A DNA stretch of 64,000 bases from Saccharibacillus nicotianae. GTDB lineage: Bacteria; Bacillota; Bacilli; Paenibacillales; Paenibacillaceae. This document shows, piece by piece, positions 34,537 through 44,326 of the stretch. Below the pieces are notes generated by a model that had not been told where the DNA came from, did not search any database, and saw only the letters and a list, made by a program, of their open reading frames with translations. Positions within the stretch are counted from its first letter, which is position 1. The number at the start of each line of letters is the position of its first letter. The position numbers and the translations under genes are program-made. The stretch lies in contig NZ_JBHUGF010000011.1 of the NCBI RefSeq assembly GCF_042681745.1, positions 372,001 through 436,000 on the forward strand. Reading direction: 5' to 3'.

Positions 34537-35922
34537 ATGAATAAAAAAGGTTATATTTTGAAAAATGGAACAGTCTTGTCTATGGATCATACGATAGGGA
34601 ATGTAAAGCAAGCCGATGTGGTGATTAACGGTTCAACGATTGAAGCGATAGGAAACGATCTACAACTGGATGAATCCGCTTATCATATCATTGATGCATC
34701 AGAACATATTATAATGCCTGGCTTAGTAGATACACATCGTCATATGTGGGAATCGCTAGTACGTACCGCAGGAACCAACTGGTCTCTGCCTGTCTATTTG
34801 CAAAATTTATACTATGGCGGTTTGGGAAGTCGCTTGCGACCTCAAGACAGTTATATCGCCAATCTATTAGGTGCTTTAGAAGCGCTCCATTCGGGTGTAA
34901 CAACAGTACTGGATTGGAGTATGCCTTATTCTCCAGAACATACCGATGAATTGATTCGTGGGCTACAAGAATCAGGGATACGCTCTGTATTTGCGCTTGG
35001 TGTATCGGGCGAGACTGAATACTGGAATCGAGATAGTCGATTAGTAATTTCTGATGCAGAACGGGTCAAAAAGCAATACTTTACTTCCCAGGATCAATTG
35101 TTAACGATGGGGCTTGCAATACGTGGACCTGAATTTAGCCATTGGGATACGACAGTGACCGAAATCGGTATTGCCCGTAAATTAGAAGCGATCTGTTCGA
35201 TGCATATTGGATTTGGCAACTGGGGAGCTGTCGATCGTTCAGTGACCAAGCTGTATGAAGCAGGCTTGCTCGGATCAGATTTGAATATGGTACATGGCAA
35301 CAAAATGCAGACAGAAGAATACAAAATGCTAGTCGATGCAGGAGCATCATTATCGGTGACACCTGAAGTAGAAATGATGATGGGACATGGATATCCTGCC
35401 ACTGGATTTTTCTTAGAGCAGGGCGGTATGCCTTCACTGGGTGTAGATGTAGTTACTTCAACTGGTGGCGATTTATTTGCTCAAATGAAATTTATGCTGC
35501 AAGCAGAACGAGCACGAGTCAATGAAGAGATTTTGAACAGTGGCAATATGCCAGGAGAATTGAATCTGTTATCTCAGCAGGTGCTTGAATTTGCTACAGT
35601 AGGTGGAGCCAAAGCATTGAAATTAGATCACCAAATGGGTCAATTAACACCGGGCAAACAAGCGGATATCATTATGGTCAGCACTTCTAATCTCAATACA
35701 GATTTGAATGTATTTCCGGTGATTGATCCTATTGGTGCAGTTGTACAATTCTGTCATCCATCCAATGTAGACACTGTATTTGTCGGTGGTCGTCTGATGA
35801 AGCAACATGGTCAGCTTGTAGGTGTAGATATAGAACGTGTACGTCGTCTTGTATCAGAAAGTAGAGAGTATCTGGATACTCAATATGTACTGAGCGATGC
35901 AGGTCGGGTCATCTATTCCTAA
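34537..35922 (+). CDS. Amidohydrolase, TrzA/cytosine-deaminase-like
   Basis: A 461-residue metal-dependent hydrolase. Metal ligands are in place: His67 and His69 (DTHRHM), His223 (SMHIGF), His253 (MVHGNK) and Asp304 (LGVDVV). The C-terminal GGAKALKLDHQMGQLTPGKQADI (key part GQLTPGKQAD) closes the TIM barrel family pattern. No signal peptide. This branch deaminates or dechlorinates heterocycles, for example guanine, S-adenosylhomocysteine or atrazine-like compounds; the substrate is not clear. AAAGGAGG is 9 nt before the ATG. It is a single gene. Confidence 0.85.
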   Translation: MNKKGYILKNGTVLSMDHTIGNVKQADVVINGSTIEAIGNDLQLDESAYHIIDASEHIIMPGLVDTHRHMWESLVRTAGTNWSLPVYLQNLYYGGLGSRLRPQDSYIANLLGALEALHSGVTTVLDWSMPYSPEHTDELIRGLQESGIRSVFALGVSGETEYWNRDSRLVISDAERVKKQYFTSQDQLLTMGLAIRGPEFSHWDTTVTEIGIARKLEAICSMHIGFGNWGAVDRSVTKLYEAGLLGSDLNMVHGNKMQTEEYKMLVDAGASLSVTPEVEMMMGHGYPATGFFLEQGGMPSLGVDVVTSTGGDLFAQMKFMLQAERARVNEEILNSGNMPGELNLLSQQVLEFATVGGAKALKLDHQMGQLTPGKQADIIMVSTSNLNTDLNVFPVIDPIGAVVQFCHPSNVDTVFVGGRLMKQHGQLVGVDIERVRRLVSESREYLDTQYVLSDAGRVIYS

Positions 35923-35949
35923 TGGCTCTGATGATATAGATGAAAAGAA

Positions 35950-36001
35950 TACACAAAAGAAAACAGGGACAGATCCATCATGATGATGAACTGTCCCTGT
36001 T
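35950..36001. terminator. Terminator between the amidohydrolase and DUF2252 genes
   Basis: An 11-bp stem AACAGGGACAG/CTGTCCCTGTT with an 18-nt loop. The T-rich tail is better on the minus strand, so it mainly serves the DUF2252 gene. Confidence 0.75.
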
Positions 36002-36022
36002 ATTGTTGACTAAAGTTGCTTC

Positions 36023-37360
36023 TTATTGCGTCTGAAATGTCTGAGCCCATTCGCAGAAAATCGCATAATCTTTCTCCACCTGATCGGCATAAGCGAAAGC
36101 CCAACGCGAAATATGTTGTACAAATGCTTCTGGTTTGCGTCCCATCGCTTTTAGAATTTCTTTTTCACTATGATAGGGAAGAATACCTTTGTTCACATCT
36201 GCATCTGCGCGTGCATGCATTTTGGCCGTTAATTTAGCCATCGTACTGAGCACACTTTCCATGTCTTCTATCGTTTGGATATCTTCTAATTTGAGACGCT
36301 TTTTGTAAGGCGAACGTTCACGTACATAGAAATCCCGCCCGTCTAACGTAAGAAAACCAAGATAAGGATCAGCTTTGTGATGCATCGCTTGTTGCGTTGT
36401 TGTTACGCGCTTGCCTTGATGACTAAAGGTCTGCCAGAATGAATCAGCATACGGTAGAAAATAAGCAGGCACAGGTGTCCGTACTTCTTTTACTTCCAAT
36501 ACAGCATCATCTTCACCTGTTGCACGGAGTCCACCTTCGATTAATACATAATACCGATCCAGTCCGATTGAAGCTGTACCTGAACCATGCTTAATCGCAA
36601 TATCTTTGATCCGATAATGATCCTCTTCACCTTGATGACATACTAAAGTCTGCTGATAAAATCCCCATGCTTGCTCTAACAACGTTTGCTCTTTGTCAGA
36701 AGGAGTCAACAATTCTGCGGTTTCTTGAAAAACACGATCACTTTGCATAACAGCTGTGACTTTTTCGAGAAAATGTCCGTTACGGCGTTTTTCTAATTTA
36801 CGTAACAATTTGCGTACAGGGCCTTTTGCTTTGTTTTCGTTCATGATGAATTTGGCTGGATCGTCTTTGTCTTCGACAAAACAAGAAATTTGTTTGTAAT
36901 ATCCTTTACTATAATGTTCTAGTAGCTGAAGTTGTTGCTCATCCGTATATTGAAGCTGTCGTCCAACCAGTGCGATACTGACTGACATTCGTAGTACATC
37001 ATACAGATATGAACCGATATAACCTTCATCAAAATCATTCACATCATACACAATCTGCTTGGACTCATTGCGAAAAGCTCCAAAATTTTCAAAATGTAAA
37101 TCTCCTTGAATCCATGTAGGGCGCTCTGTAGAAGTATGGTAAGGAAAGTAATGGCGTGTCGCATCAAAATAAAACAAATACGAACTTCCGCGGAAAAAAG
37201 AAAAAGCAGAAGCGCTCATTTTGCGATATTTCTCAGCTCTTTTGGGCGGGCTCAAATGCATAATCTTGCTATCAAATTCATCCAGTACCGATATCAATGT
37301 TTCTTTGCGTAATTTAGTACGCGTATGTATCACTTGCTCTGTCATATTGGGCAGTATCAT
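36023..37360 (-). CDS. DUF2252 family protein
   Basis: A 445-residue protein of the widespread DUF2252 family, which is distantly kinase-like. Recognisable stretches are FFRGSSYLFYFD, WIQGDLHFENFGAFRNE, YDVNDFDEGYIGSYLYD and KHGSGTASIGLDRYYVL; the GDLHFENFG and DVNDFDE motifs echo the catalytic and metal motifs of phosphotransferases. No reaction is established. GGAGG lies 9 nt before the ATG at 37360; the frame is open further upstream without a site. It is likely a single-gene unit. Its terminator is shared with the amidohydrolase gene. Confidence 0.88.
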   Translation of the reverse strand: MILPNMTEQVIHTRTKLRKETLISVLDEFDSKIMHLSPPKRAEKYRKMSASAFSFFRGSSYLFYFDATRHYFPYHTSTERPTWIQGDLHFENFGAFRNESKQIVYDVNDFDEGYIGSYLYDVLRMSVSIALVGRQLQYTDEQQLQLLEHYSKGYYKQISCFVEDKDDPAKFIMNENKAKGPVRKLLRKLEKRRNGHFLEKVTAVMQSDRVFQETAELLTPSDKEQTLLEQAWGFYQQTLVCHQGEEDHYRIKDIAIKHGSGTASIGLDRYYVLIEGGLRATGEDDAVLEVKEVRTPVPAYFLPYADSFWQTFSHQGKRVTTTQQAMHHKADPYLGFLTLDGRDFYVRERSPYKKRLKLEDIQTIEDMESVLSTMAKLTAKMHARADADVNKGILPYHSEKEILKAMGRKPEAFVQHISRWAFAYADQVEKDYAIFCEWAQTFQTQ

Positions 37361-37560
37361 ATTGTAGTGCCTCCTCATCTCACAATATCTTGTATACATC
37401 GTACATCAGTTGTATTTTAGCACTTTCTCCTTACTAGGGTGTACTGTAAAATCTCGACCACCTAGCGTTAGTTGCAAATGGTTAAGTAAAAGCATAATGT
37501 GGGTTAAAGAGTATAGATACTTCTCCATTAGAAGAAGTAGAGGAAAAGGAGTAGAGACTA

Positions 37561-38310
37561 ATGTACAAAATCATTCTCGTTCGTCATGGAGAAAGTGTAT
37601 ACAATCAACAAAATTTATTTACAGGGTGGACTGATGTAGCGCTTAGTGATCGTGGGATCGAAGAAGCACGCATAGCAGGTAAATTAATCAAAGAAGCAGG
37701 ATATACAGTTGATCACGCTTTTGCTTCTGTACTCAAACGTTCGATTCAGACGTTGCATTACATACTAGACGAACTGGATTTACTATGGATTCCTGAACAG
37801 AAATCATGGAGATTAAATGAACGTCATTATGGTGCTCTGCAAGGATTAAGCAAAATCGATACCGCTGAGAAATATGGAGAAGAACAACTTCAACTCTGGC
37901 GGAGAAGTCTTACCGTTCGTCCTCCTTTATTGGAAAAGAATGATCCGCGTAGTCCTCGTCATGAACATCGATATGATGCTATTCCTGATGAGCAGATTCC
38001 TTACGGCGAAAGTCTCAAAGATACAGTAGAACGTGTTGGAGAGTTCTGGCATGATCATATTGTGCCGTTAATTCAGCAAAAAGAACATCTTTTGATCTCT
38101 GCTCATGGCAATACATTGCGCGCGTTGATCAAATATTTAGAAGATATTGATGAGAAAACATTAACCGAGCTTAATATTCCGACAGGTATTCCACTCGTCT
38201 ATGAATTAGACGATGATATCAATCCGATTCGACGCTTTTATCTAGGTGAAGATGAACATATTGAACGTAAAACGAATGAAGTAGCTAATGAACACAATGT
38301 AAATGAATAG
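37561..38310 (+). CDS. gpmA: 2,3-bisphosphoglycerate-dependent phosphoglycerate mutase
   Basis: A 249-residue glycolytic enzyme interconverting 3- and 2-phosphoglycerate. Phospho-His9 lies in LVRHGES, and FTGWTDVALSDRG, RLNERHYGALQGL and ISAHGNTLRAL complete the dPGM signature. Spore-formers usually rely on cofactor-independent GpmI, so this enzyme is probably additional. AAAGGAG is 10 nt before the ATG. A short 23-codon frame and a terminator follow. Confidence 0.95.
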   Translation: MYKIILVRHGESVYNQQNLFTGWTDVALSDRGIEEARIAGKLIKEAGYTVDHAFASVLKRSIQTLHYILDELDLLWIPEQKSWRLNERHYGALQGLSKIDTAEKYGEEQLQLWRRSLTVRPPLLEKNDPRSPRHEHRYDAIPDEQIPYGESLKDTVERVGEFWHDHIVPLIQQKEHLLISAHGNTLRALIKYLEDIDEKTLTELNIPTGIPLVYELDDDINPIRRFYLGEDEHIERKTNEVANEHNVNE

Positions 38311-38323
38311 TGAGGAGAATCTC

Positions 38324-38395
38324 ATGGATATCAGACCTCATTTGAAAACAACAAAAGCATCTGTAGGCATGTCTGCTACAGATGCTTTTTTTTAA
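38324..38395 (+). CDS. 23-codon frame running through the terminator
   Basis: Starts at ATG 38324, 6 nt after GAGGAG and 13 nt after the gpmA stop, and ends TTT-TTT-TAA on the far side of the terminator stem. It has 23 sense codons. It may be translated, which would affect hairpin formation, or be the remnant of a lost gene. Low confidence. Confidence 0.3.
   Translation: MDIRPHLKTTKASVGMSATDAFF
38353..38394 (+). terminator. Terminator after gpmA
   Basis: Stem AAAGCATCTGTAG/CTACAGATGCTTT with T8. Confidence 0.9.
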
Positions 38396-38415
38396 TTGTA
38401 CTTTATTCTCACTCA

Positions 38416-39378
38416 TCAATGGCAAACCAGAATCTGGCGGGAAAAGACACCTTTTGCTCCTTTTTTAGCTTCTCCACGATCGGTAATCGAGAATCCAGCG
38501 GTAGCTACCATATCATCGATATTCTCAATCGTAATCACGACCACTTTGTCAGCGATTCGGCGAGCATGTTGTAGAATACTTAATTGTTCTTCAGGGGTAG
38601 TGGTTGAAAATAAGTTGTACGGCATATCGATAATAGCTGCATCATAATGTTCTGTAATATCAGCAATATCACCTAACGTTACTTCTCCTTTTAAGCCAAA
38701 ATGCTTAATATTGGCGCGTGCTCCCTGAGCAATATGCGGATTGATATCGCGTCCGACAATATCGATATCCATAGATAATGCTTCTACCAGTACAGTACCG
38801 ATGCCACAGCAAGGATCAATTGCTTTGATCCCTACAGGATTGGGAACCAAAATATTCGCAGCTGCTCTAGCAAGACGGGTATTAAGAGCAATCGAATAAT
38901 TTTGTGGTTTGCGCATATTGTGGAACCAGACCGCTTCATTTTTAAAGTAATGACCCAAATACCAGCGTCCACCAAAAGGAACAATTCCATACGTATGTTG
39001 AGGATGTTTCACATCGGCTTCTCCATGAATACGCATGCCTATTTCACGTTCAATTCCTAATCGTTCTTGATATTCTATTTTGTGCTCTTGATCCAGATCG
39101 TTGATTTTGACAAAAACTACTTTGAATGTCTGATCAAGCATATCGATCTGTTCGGCTTGAGCATATATTTCTTCTAACGTATCGCCTTCATACAAGACTT
39201 CGATTCGTTCTTTAATAAAAGGGCTACGGCTAGGCATAACAGCGATATTACTTTTAAGAATAAATTGATCGGTTTCCTGTCCAAAAAAAGCTCTCATTTC
39301 TAGATAACAAAGAGAATGTTCGTCTTGACGGTGAGAGTACGTATAAATATATTGCGGATTTGCATATTGTTGATCCAA
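38416..39378 (-). CDS. Trm11-like RNA methyltransferase
   Basis: A 320-residue SAM-dependent methyltransferase. The C-terminal Rossmann domain has motif I AIDPCCGIGTVLVEAL (about residues 187-202) and motif IV IIDMPYNL, a variant of the DPPY motif used for N2-methylation of guanine. The N-terminal half resembles the THUMP-like front of Trm11/TrmG10-type enzymes. The start is TTG at 39378, preceded by AAAGGA; the ATG upstream is out of frame. Likely target tRNA guanosine, by inference. It converges on gpmA. Confidence 0.8.
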   Translation of the reverse strand: MDQQYANPQYIYTYSHRQDEHSLCYLEMRAFFGQETDQFILKSNIAVMPSRSPFIKERIEVLYEGDTLEEIYAQAEQIDMLDQTFKVVFVKINDLDQEHKIEYQERLGIEREIGMRIHGEADVKHPQHTYGIVPFGGRWYLGHYFKNEAVWFHNMRKPQNYSIALNTRLARAAANILVPNPVGIKAIDPCCGIGTVLVEALSMDIDIVGRDINPHIAQGARANIKHFGLKGEVTLGDIADITEHYDAAIIDMPYNLFSTTTPEEQLSILQHARRIADKVVVITIENIDDMVATAGFSITDRGEAKKGAKGVFSRQILVCH

Positions 39379-39473
39379 TCGTCGTCCATCCTTTAAGCCA
39401 GTTTGGCTACATATATTTCCTGCAAATCAGTCAAAAATAGCGCTGTTTTGCAAAATGTTTCATGTGGAACATT

Positions 39474-39914
39474 CTAATATTGTGGAACATCTTTAGAAAA
39501 AACGTAAAAACTATCCCGTTTTTCCCAACCGTTAGCTGCCCAGAATTGTTGACCTTCCACATTAGTTGCCATGACGAAAATATGGCATTTATCGATTCCG
39601 GCATTGGTTAAGCCGTTCATCGCTTTTTCAATCAATTGTGTCGCGATCTTTTGTCCCCGGTATGTAGGATTGACTGCCAGATGATACATATATCCACGCC
39701 TGCCATCATGACCGGCAAGTAATGTTCCTGCTAACACAGTAGTCTGATCATCTAGCTGCTTCTCCGCTACAAACGAACAATCAGGATTACGTTCTAAATA
39801 TCTCTGAATATGAGGTAATGAATCAGCTTCGCTTAACCACATACCTTCAGTATGCTCCCAAAGCGCAATAATTTCATTATAATCTTCAATTTTCATTTCT
39901 CTGAGTGTAATCAT
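39474..39914 (-). CDS. GNAT-family N-acetyltransferase
   Basis: A 146-residue acetyltransferase. The acetyl-CoA loop is NPTYRGQKIATQLIEKAM and the C-terminal strand FWAANGWEKRDSFYVF closes the GNAT fold. Substrate unknown, perhaps a small amine or amino acid. GGAGGA is 6 nt before the ATG. It lies 95 nt upstream of the Trm11-like gene on the same strand. Confidence 0.88.
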   Translation of the reverse strand: MITLREMKIEDYNEIIALWEHTEGMWLSEADSLPHIQRYLERNPDCSFVAEKQLDDQTTVLAGTLLAGHDGRRGYMYHLAVNPTYRGQKIATQLIEKAMNGLTNAGIDKCHIFVMATNVEGQQFWAANGWEKRDSFYVFSKDVPQY

Positions 39915-40120
39915 GTTTATTCCTCCGGTATTGTAGGTAATCTAAAGTAAAAGTGATGATTTACGACTTATTTGTAAGGAACTTGCTGTGAACAGCATTT
40001 TTTTCTGGTAATTACATCGATTAAGGCTTAGCATGTAATAGAAGCTAGCATGACACACGTTGGAATTGAATTTACGTTTACGATAAAAATGAATATCGAA
40101 CGATCAAGGAGGCACTCCTT

Positions 40121-40939
40121 TTGAATATAAAGAAAAACGCTACAAAATGGTTGATGATCACTATTATTTTATGTGCTCTTTCGATAGAAACCGTATCGGC
40201 AGCCAAGTTCCATGCTAATCAACAATTGACTTCAAACGGTGAGCCTTTGACAGCAAACACCGTTAATATAGAACAATCCGATGTTCCAATTCATCAAGCG
40301 AACGTATTTACCATTACAAAAGATTCTAAAGTAATTGCAACTGACCCTACGCTAAATATTACAATTCGTGGCGAAGAAAAATCAGATGGTACGTATAAAA
40401 ATATGTCTATCCATACACCTACTTTTAATCGCATGTTAGAAGGCGTTCAAGTTGTTAATCCAGAGTACGCCCCGCAGATCATCTCATCCGATGTGGATGG
40501 TGACGGTCAGCCTGAAATTATTGTAATACTAACGAACGGTTATGGAACTGGAGTTGACCGAACCGAAGTCCAAGTATACCACCAAGACGGTACAGCTATT
40601 GGGGTAGAAGATGCACAACATGCCTGGTCTAAACATTTTCAGGCACAAATCAAAGGGAAACAGATTGAACTTTTATTGAATAAGCAAACGATGACTTTGC
40701 CGACTTCGATTCTTCAAGATGATAGTATTTCAGAAGATACAGCGGTAGAAGTTGGATCTGTTCAACAATATAAAATAGTCGATGGACAATTGGTTGTGGC
40801 TGTTTCTGTGCAAATTGGCATGATGAACGTGTTGGGTGAGCTCACTACTGTATATCAGTATCAGCAAGGCATCTTACAGGCCAAGTCTTCAAGTCTGCAA
40901 CTGGATGAGCCGTATCGTTCTGCTATTCAGAAGAATTAG
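40121..40939 (+). CDS. Secreted protein with calcium-site-like motif
   Basis: A 272-residue exported protein: signal peptide (about residues 1-27, cleavage near VSAAK) and a mature domain carrying DVDGDGQPEI (about 126-135), an FG-GAP or VCBS-like calcium loop. Similar short proteins in Paenibacillus are of unknown role. The start is TTG at 40121, 8 nt after AAGGAGG. Its last 17 bases overlap the end of the convergent MocR gene. Confidence 0.65.
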   Translation: MNIKKNATKWLMITIILCALSIETVSAAKFHANQQLTSNGEPLTANTVNIEQSDVPIHQANVFTITKDSKVIATDPTLNITIRGEEKSDGTYKNMSIHTPTFNRMLEGVQVVNPEYAPQIISSDVDGDGQPEIIVILTNGYGTGVDRTEVQVYHQDGTAIGVEDAQHAWSKHFQAQIKGKQIELLLNKQTMTLPTSILQDDSISEDTAVEVGSVQQYKIVDGQLVVAVSVQIGMMNVLGELTTVYQYQQGILQAKSSSLQLDEPYRSAIQKN

Positions 40940-42398
40940 ATTCCATATCTTTAGCGATGGCGACTAACTGCTGAATCCCGGTACGAATTTCTTGTTCACT
41001 GGCAAACGAAAAGCAAAGACGGATATATTGCTGTGACGTTTCGTGACGATCAAATAACGATCCAGGCACAAACGAAATCGATTGCTTGAGACAGCGAGCC
41101 AGTAGTTCAGGAACAGAGATATGATCAGGTAACCGAACCCAGAGGTTAAATCCGCCTTGAGGCGATTCATAATACCAGCCGGTGGAAGATAGTTCTTCTT
41201 CCATAATTTCTAAGCGAATCCGTAAAGCGATTCGTAGCTTTTCAATATGTTGTTGTAGCCGATTAGATGTGAAATACAGCAAAAATACTTTCTGATTGAG
41301 CAAAGGGGTACCACCATCTGCAAGTGACTTGGCAGCAAGTAATGGGGTAAACCACTCTGGCCTGGCTACAATACAAGCCATTCGCAGTCCGGGCGAAACG
41401 TATTTGCTAAAGCTACGAATATAGATCGTATATCCTTCTGTATCATAAGCAAACAAAGGAAGCGGCGGCTTTTGATCAAAATAAATATCCTGACAGGTAT
41501 CGTCTTCAATCAATAAGCATTTATACTGAGCAGCTAGATCAACTAATTGTTTGCGTTGTTCTGCCGATATACAGACGCCTGTCGGATTGTGAAACGTAGG
41601 ATTAAGGTAAAAGAACCGTGGTTTATATTTCTGCATCGCTTGTTCAATTTGAACGAGATCGTAGCCGTTGGCATCGATGTTTACAAGAACGAGCTTGGCT
41701 CCTTTTTGCTCAAACACATCCAAAGCACTGGCATAAGCAGGCGACTCGATGAGCACATGATCTCCCGGACGTATCCATACTTCTGCGATTAACGATATCG
41801 CTTGTTGAGCGCCTGTTGTAATTAAGATTTCATCAGCATGTACATGGAACTGTGAAGTCTTAGTAAAGTAGCGTTGAAGCATCTCTCTGAGCTCCAGATC
41901 GCCTTGCGCTGTAGCATAAGTGCCTAGCAACTTGGGATACAGATCGAATACTTGTTTCACATATTCGGCAAAATAATGATTAGGTAGTAGATTCGGTGTT
42001 ATTAATGCTTTGGAAAATTGATAGTTAGCTTCTATACGGTGCAGTTCGCCTAAATTTCCTTGAAACAAAGGCAGACCTAATTCAGCTTCATTGGTCAGCA
42101 CTTGCAAAGCAGGCGGTTGCACATAATAACCGGATTTATCGCGAGCATAGACATGACCATCTTCTTTGAGATGTTGATAAGCTTTGAAAATCGTTAAGCG
42201 GTGCATGCCGGTATCTTCTGCTAGCTGACGTACAGAAGGCAATTTGGCATGAGCTTGCCAGTCTCCGCGCTGGATACGTGTCTGGATATAAGTATAAACC
42301 GTTTGAAAAGAATGTTTACTTTGTGGCTGAGCCGATGATGAATCTACTGTAAGATGAGCCTGTTTTTTTTGCGGTTCAATCAGCGGTTTATTTGTCAT
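40923..42398 (-). CDS. MocR-type regulator, GntR-aminotransferase fusion
   Basis: A 491-residue protein. An N-terminal GntR winged helix (about residues 25-95, with KLPSVRQLAEDTGMHRLTIFKAYQHL) is joined to a fold-type I aminotransferase domain (about 120-480). The PLP lysine lies in RSFSKYVSPGLRM and the upstream NPTFHNPTG binds the cofactor. MocR proteins sense PLP or an amino acid and regulate a neighbouring gene, often a divergent transporter. Here the divergent EamA gene is the likely target. The 3' end overlaps the secreted protein gene by 17 nt. Confidence 0.9.
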   Translation of the reverse strand: MTNKPLIEPQKKQAHLTVDSSSAQPQSKHSFQTVYTYIQTRIQRGDWQAHAKLPSVRQLAEDTGMHRLTIFKAYQHLKEDGHVYARDKSGYYVQPPALQVLTNEAELGLPLFQGNLGELHRIEANYQFSKALITPNLLPNHYFAEYVKQVFDLYPKLLGTYATAQGDLELREMLQRYFTKTSQFHVHADEILITTGAQQAISLIAEVWIRPGDHVLIESPAYASALDVFEQKGAKLVLVNIDANGYDLVQIEQAMQKYKPRFFYLNPTFHNPTGVCISAEQRKQLVDLAAQYKCLLIEDDTCQDIYFDQKPPLPLFAYDTEGYTIYIRSFSKYVSPGLRMACIVARPEWFTPLLAAKSLADGGTPLLNQKVFLLYFTSNRLQQHIEKLRIALRIRLEIMEEELSSTGWYYESPQGGFNLWVRLPDHISVPELLARCLKQSISFVPGSLFDRHETSQQYIRLCFSFASEQEIRTGIQQLVAIAKDMESNSSE

Positions 42399-42499
42399 GT
42401 TCGCATTCCTTTCTGATCTATAGCAGATCGTGAATGATTATATGAAATCAAACATAGAAATTGTACTCAGTGTAACGCTTATGCAGACCTTTTCCTGTA

Positions 42500-42529
42500 C
42501 CATCTGTTCTATGGTATTCCATCTGTTCT
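42500..42529. promoter_or_regulatory. Direct repeats in the MocR-EamA gap
   Basis: CCATCTGTTCT occurs at 42500-42510 and 42519-42529, 19 nt apart. MocR regulators commonly bind direct repeats. A reversed half (AACAGAAC) lies near 42550. Confidence 0.55.
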
Positions 42530-42574
42530 GTTGTGCTTCCTTTACAATAACAGAACACAGAGGAGGAATGGAAG

Positions 42575-43531
42575 ATGGTATTACTGGGGTATGCAATCAT
42601 GTGCTTGATTTTTGGAACCACATTTCTAGCGATTAAGATTGGGGTCGATGCAGGGTTACCGCCTTTCTTTTCCGCAGGAATTCGCTTTTTTGTAGCTGGA
42701 TTGATCTTGATGATCTGGATGTATGCACGTAAAAAGGTAAGCTTTTCTTTATTGTTACGCAAAGAAACGTTGTTTATCGGCTCAGGATTAACCTTTTTTA
42801 CATTTGCAGCCTTATATTGGGCTGAACAATATATTACTTCTGGAGTAGGTGCTGTTCTGTCTGCAACCGGGCCAGCTTTTATTTTATTGATAAGAGCAGT
42901 GGTCTTGAAAGATAAAGTGCCTAGTATTTCATTTATCGGTGCCATGATTGGGTTAATAGGGGTTGCGTTGTTAATATTGCCAGGGTTATCCGGTCAGTAT
43001 CATGCACTATGGGTCATTGCTTGTCTTGTTGTTGTCTTAGGGGAATTTGGCTACTCAGCAGCAGCAGTCTATTCCAAACAAGTCGTTAATACATTACAGG
43101 GCAGTTCACCGATTGCTCAAAATGCCGCTCAGATGATGCATGGAGGATGGATGTTATTGGTACTGTCTTTGATTACCGAACGGGGTCAAATACATATTGA
43201 AACGATGTTCAATTCCGCAGCTATCGGTTCGTTGCTGTACTTGATCGTACTGGGCTCAATGGGTGGACATACGCTATTTTACTGGTTAATCTCACGAACG
43301 AATCCTGTATTTCCATCGACATGGTTATACATTTCGCCTGTTATAGCACTGGTACTTGGATGGTTGATCTATAAAGAACCACTCAATTGGATCATGGGGC
43401 TGGGCGCTTTCGTTATTCTAATCGGCGTGATTTTGACCAATATCGAGACATTACGTTCGTTATTTGCAAATCGATCTACCAAAGCAATTAAAAGCAAAAA
43501 CGCTTCTATTGTGAAAGTATATAAAAATTAA
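42575..43531 (+). CDS. EamA/DMT-family transporter
   Basis: A 318-residue protein with ten predicted helices in two EamA repeats (about residues 3-138 and 150-288). Motifs include FGTTFLAIKIGVDAG at the start and YISPVIALVLGWLIYKEP in the second half. It probably exports a metabolite such as an amino acid. AGGAGG is 10 nt before the ATG. It is divergent from the MocR gene. Confidence 0.88.
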   Translation: MVLLGYAIMCLIFGTTFLAIKIGVDAGLPPFFSAGIRFFVAGLILMIWMYARKKVSFSLLLRKETLFIGSGLTFFTFAALYWAEQYITSGVGAVLSATGPAFILLIRAVVLKDKVPSISFIGAMIGLIGVALLILPGLSGQYHALWVIACLVVVLGEFGYSAAAVYSKQVVNTLQGSSPIAQNAAQMMHGGWMLLVLSLITERGQIHIETMFNSAAIGSLLYLIVLGSMGGHTLFYWLISRTNPVFPSTWLYISPVIALVLGWLIYKEPLNWIMGLGAFVILIGVILTNIETLRSLFANRSTKAIKSKNASIVKVYKN

Positions 43532-43545
43532 ATAGGATATAAAGA

Positions 43546-43578
43546 AAAGACCTCCGTTCAGTTAGGAGGTCTTTCTGT
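43546..43578 (+). terminator. Terminator of the EamA gene
   Basis: Stem AAAGACCTCC/GGAGGTCTTT with a 9-nt loop; T-run weak. Confidence 0.75.
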
Positions 43579-43598
43579 TTGTAGATTATATTAGAATA

Positions 43599-44123
43599 TT
43601 ATTGATTAATCGCATAAATACCAGGCTTATTATTGATCGGCGCGATCCAAAGTTCGCCATCGCCAATCATCACACCCATATCACGTATAAACAATTCATC
43701 TAGACGCTGATTTGCTAATGCTTTTTTAACTTTAGCTGTCATAATAGTATTGTATTCTGTAATAAATTGAGACTCTTTAAGAATACTTCTTTTTTTGTTA
43801 TTGCTATTGATGACTAGCGGATATGAAATACGTTTGGCGACCGCTTCTTTGTTGCCATTTGCTACAGCACGACGCAGATTAGCATAAAATCCAGTGAACT
43901 GTTTGACGTTATCAAATCCAGCTACGCTCACCAGTCGTTTTTCTTGCTCTGCTGTGAGCTTGTCTACTTTGGCTTTGGCGGTAGACGTCGATTCTGTAGA
44001 AGCTACGGTAGAGACAGTAGATGCGGTTGTATCAGCTTGTGCAGATACAGACAGTGCAGGGAGAGCAATCGATCCAGCTAATACAGAAGTCATTACGATA
44101 GTTATTCCTTTTTTCATATTCAT
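43599..44123 (-). CDS. Secreted paralogue A of unknown family
   Basis: A 174-residue exported protein: signal peptide (about 1-30, cleavage after VSAQA), Ser/Thr-rich linker, then a compact domain (about 52-174) with EKRLVSVAGFDNVKQFTGFY, VAKRISYPL and FIRDMGVMIGDGELWI. The overall pattern (ISYPL, then MIGDGELWI) resembles secreted beta-rich domains but I cannot name the family. It is a clear paralogue of the next gene, with most of the mature domain conserved. GGAGG is 8 nt before the ATG. Confidence 0.7.
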   Translation of the reverse strand: MNMKKGITIVMTSVLAGSIALPALSVSAQADTTASTVSTVASTESTSTAKAKVDKLTAEQEKRLVSVAGFDNVKQFTGFYANLRRAVANGNKEAVAKRISYPLVINSNNKKRSILKESQFITEYNTIMTAKVKKALANQRLDELFIRDMGVMIGDGELWIAPINNKPGIYAINQ

Positions 44124-44326
44124 TATTCATACCTCCTAGAGATTGATAGATTGTAAAGATCATGATCATACTCTGACTTTAGGATAGGATACATGAAAAT
44201 GACTTATAAAATAACAATACCGTAAAATAATAACAAAGTAAAAGAAGGATCGTTATGATAAAGCTATAAATGACTGCATTAAGTATAGGGATAGCTTTGT
44301 ATCGATACCGCTTTTTTTATAAATGA

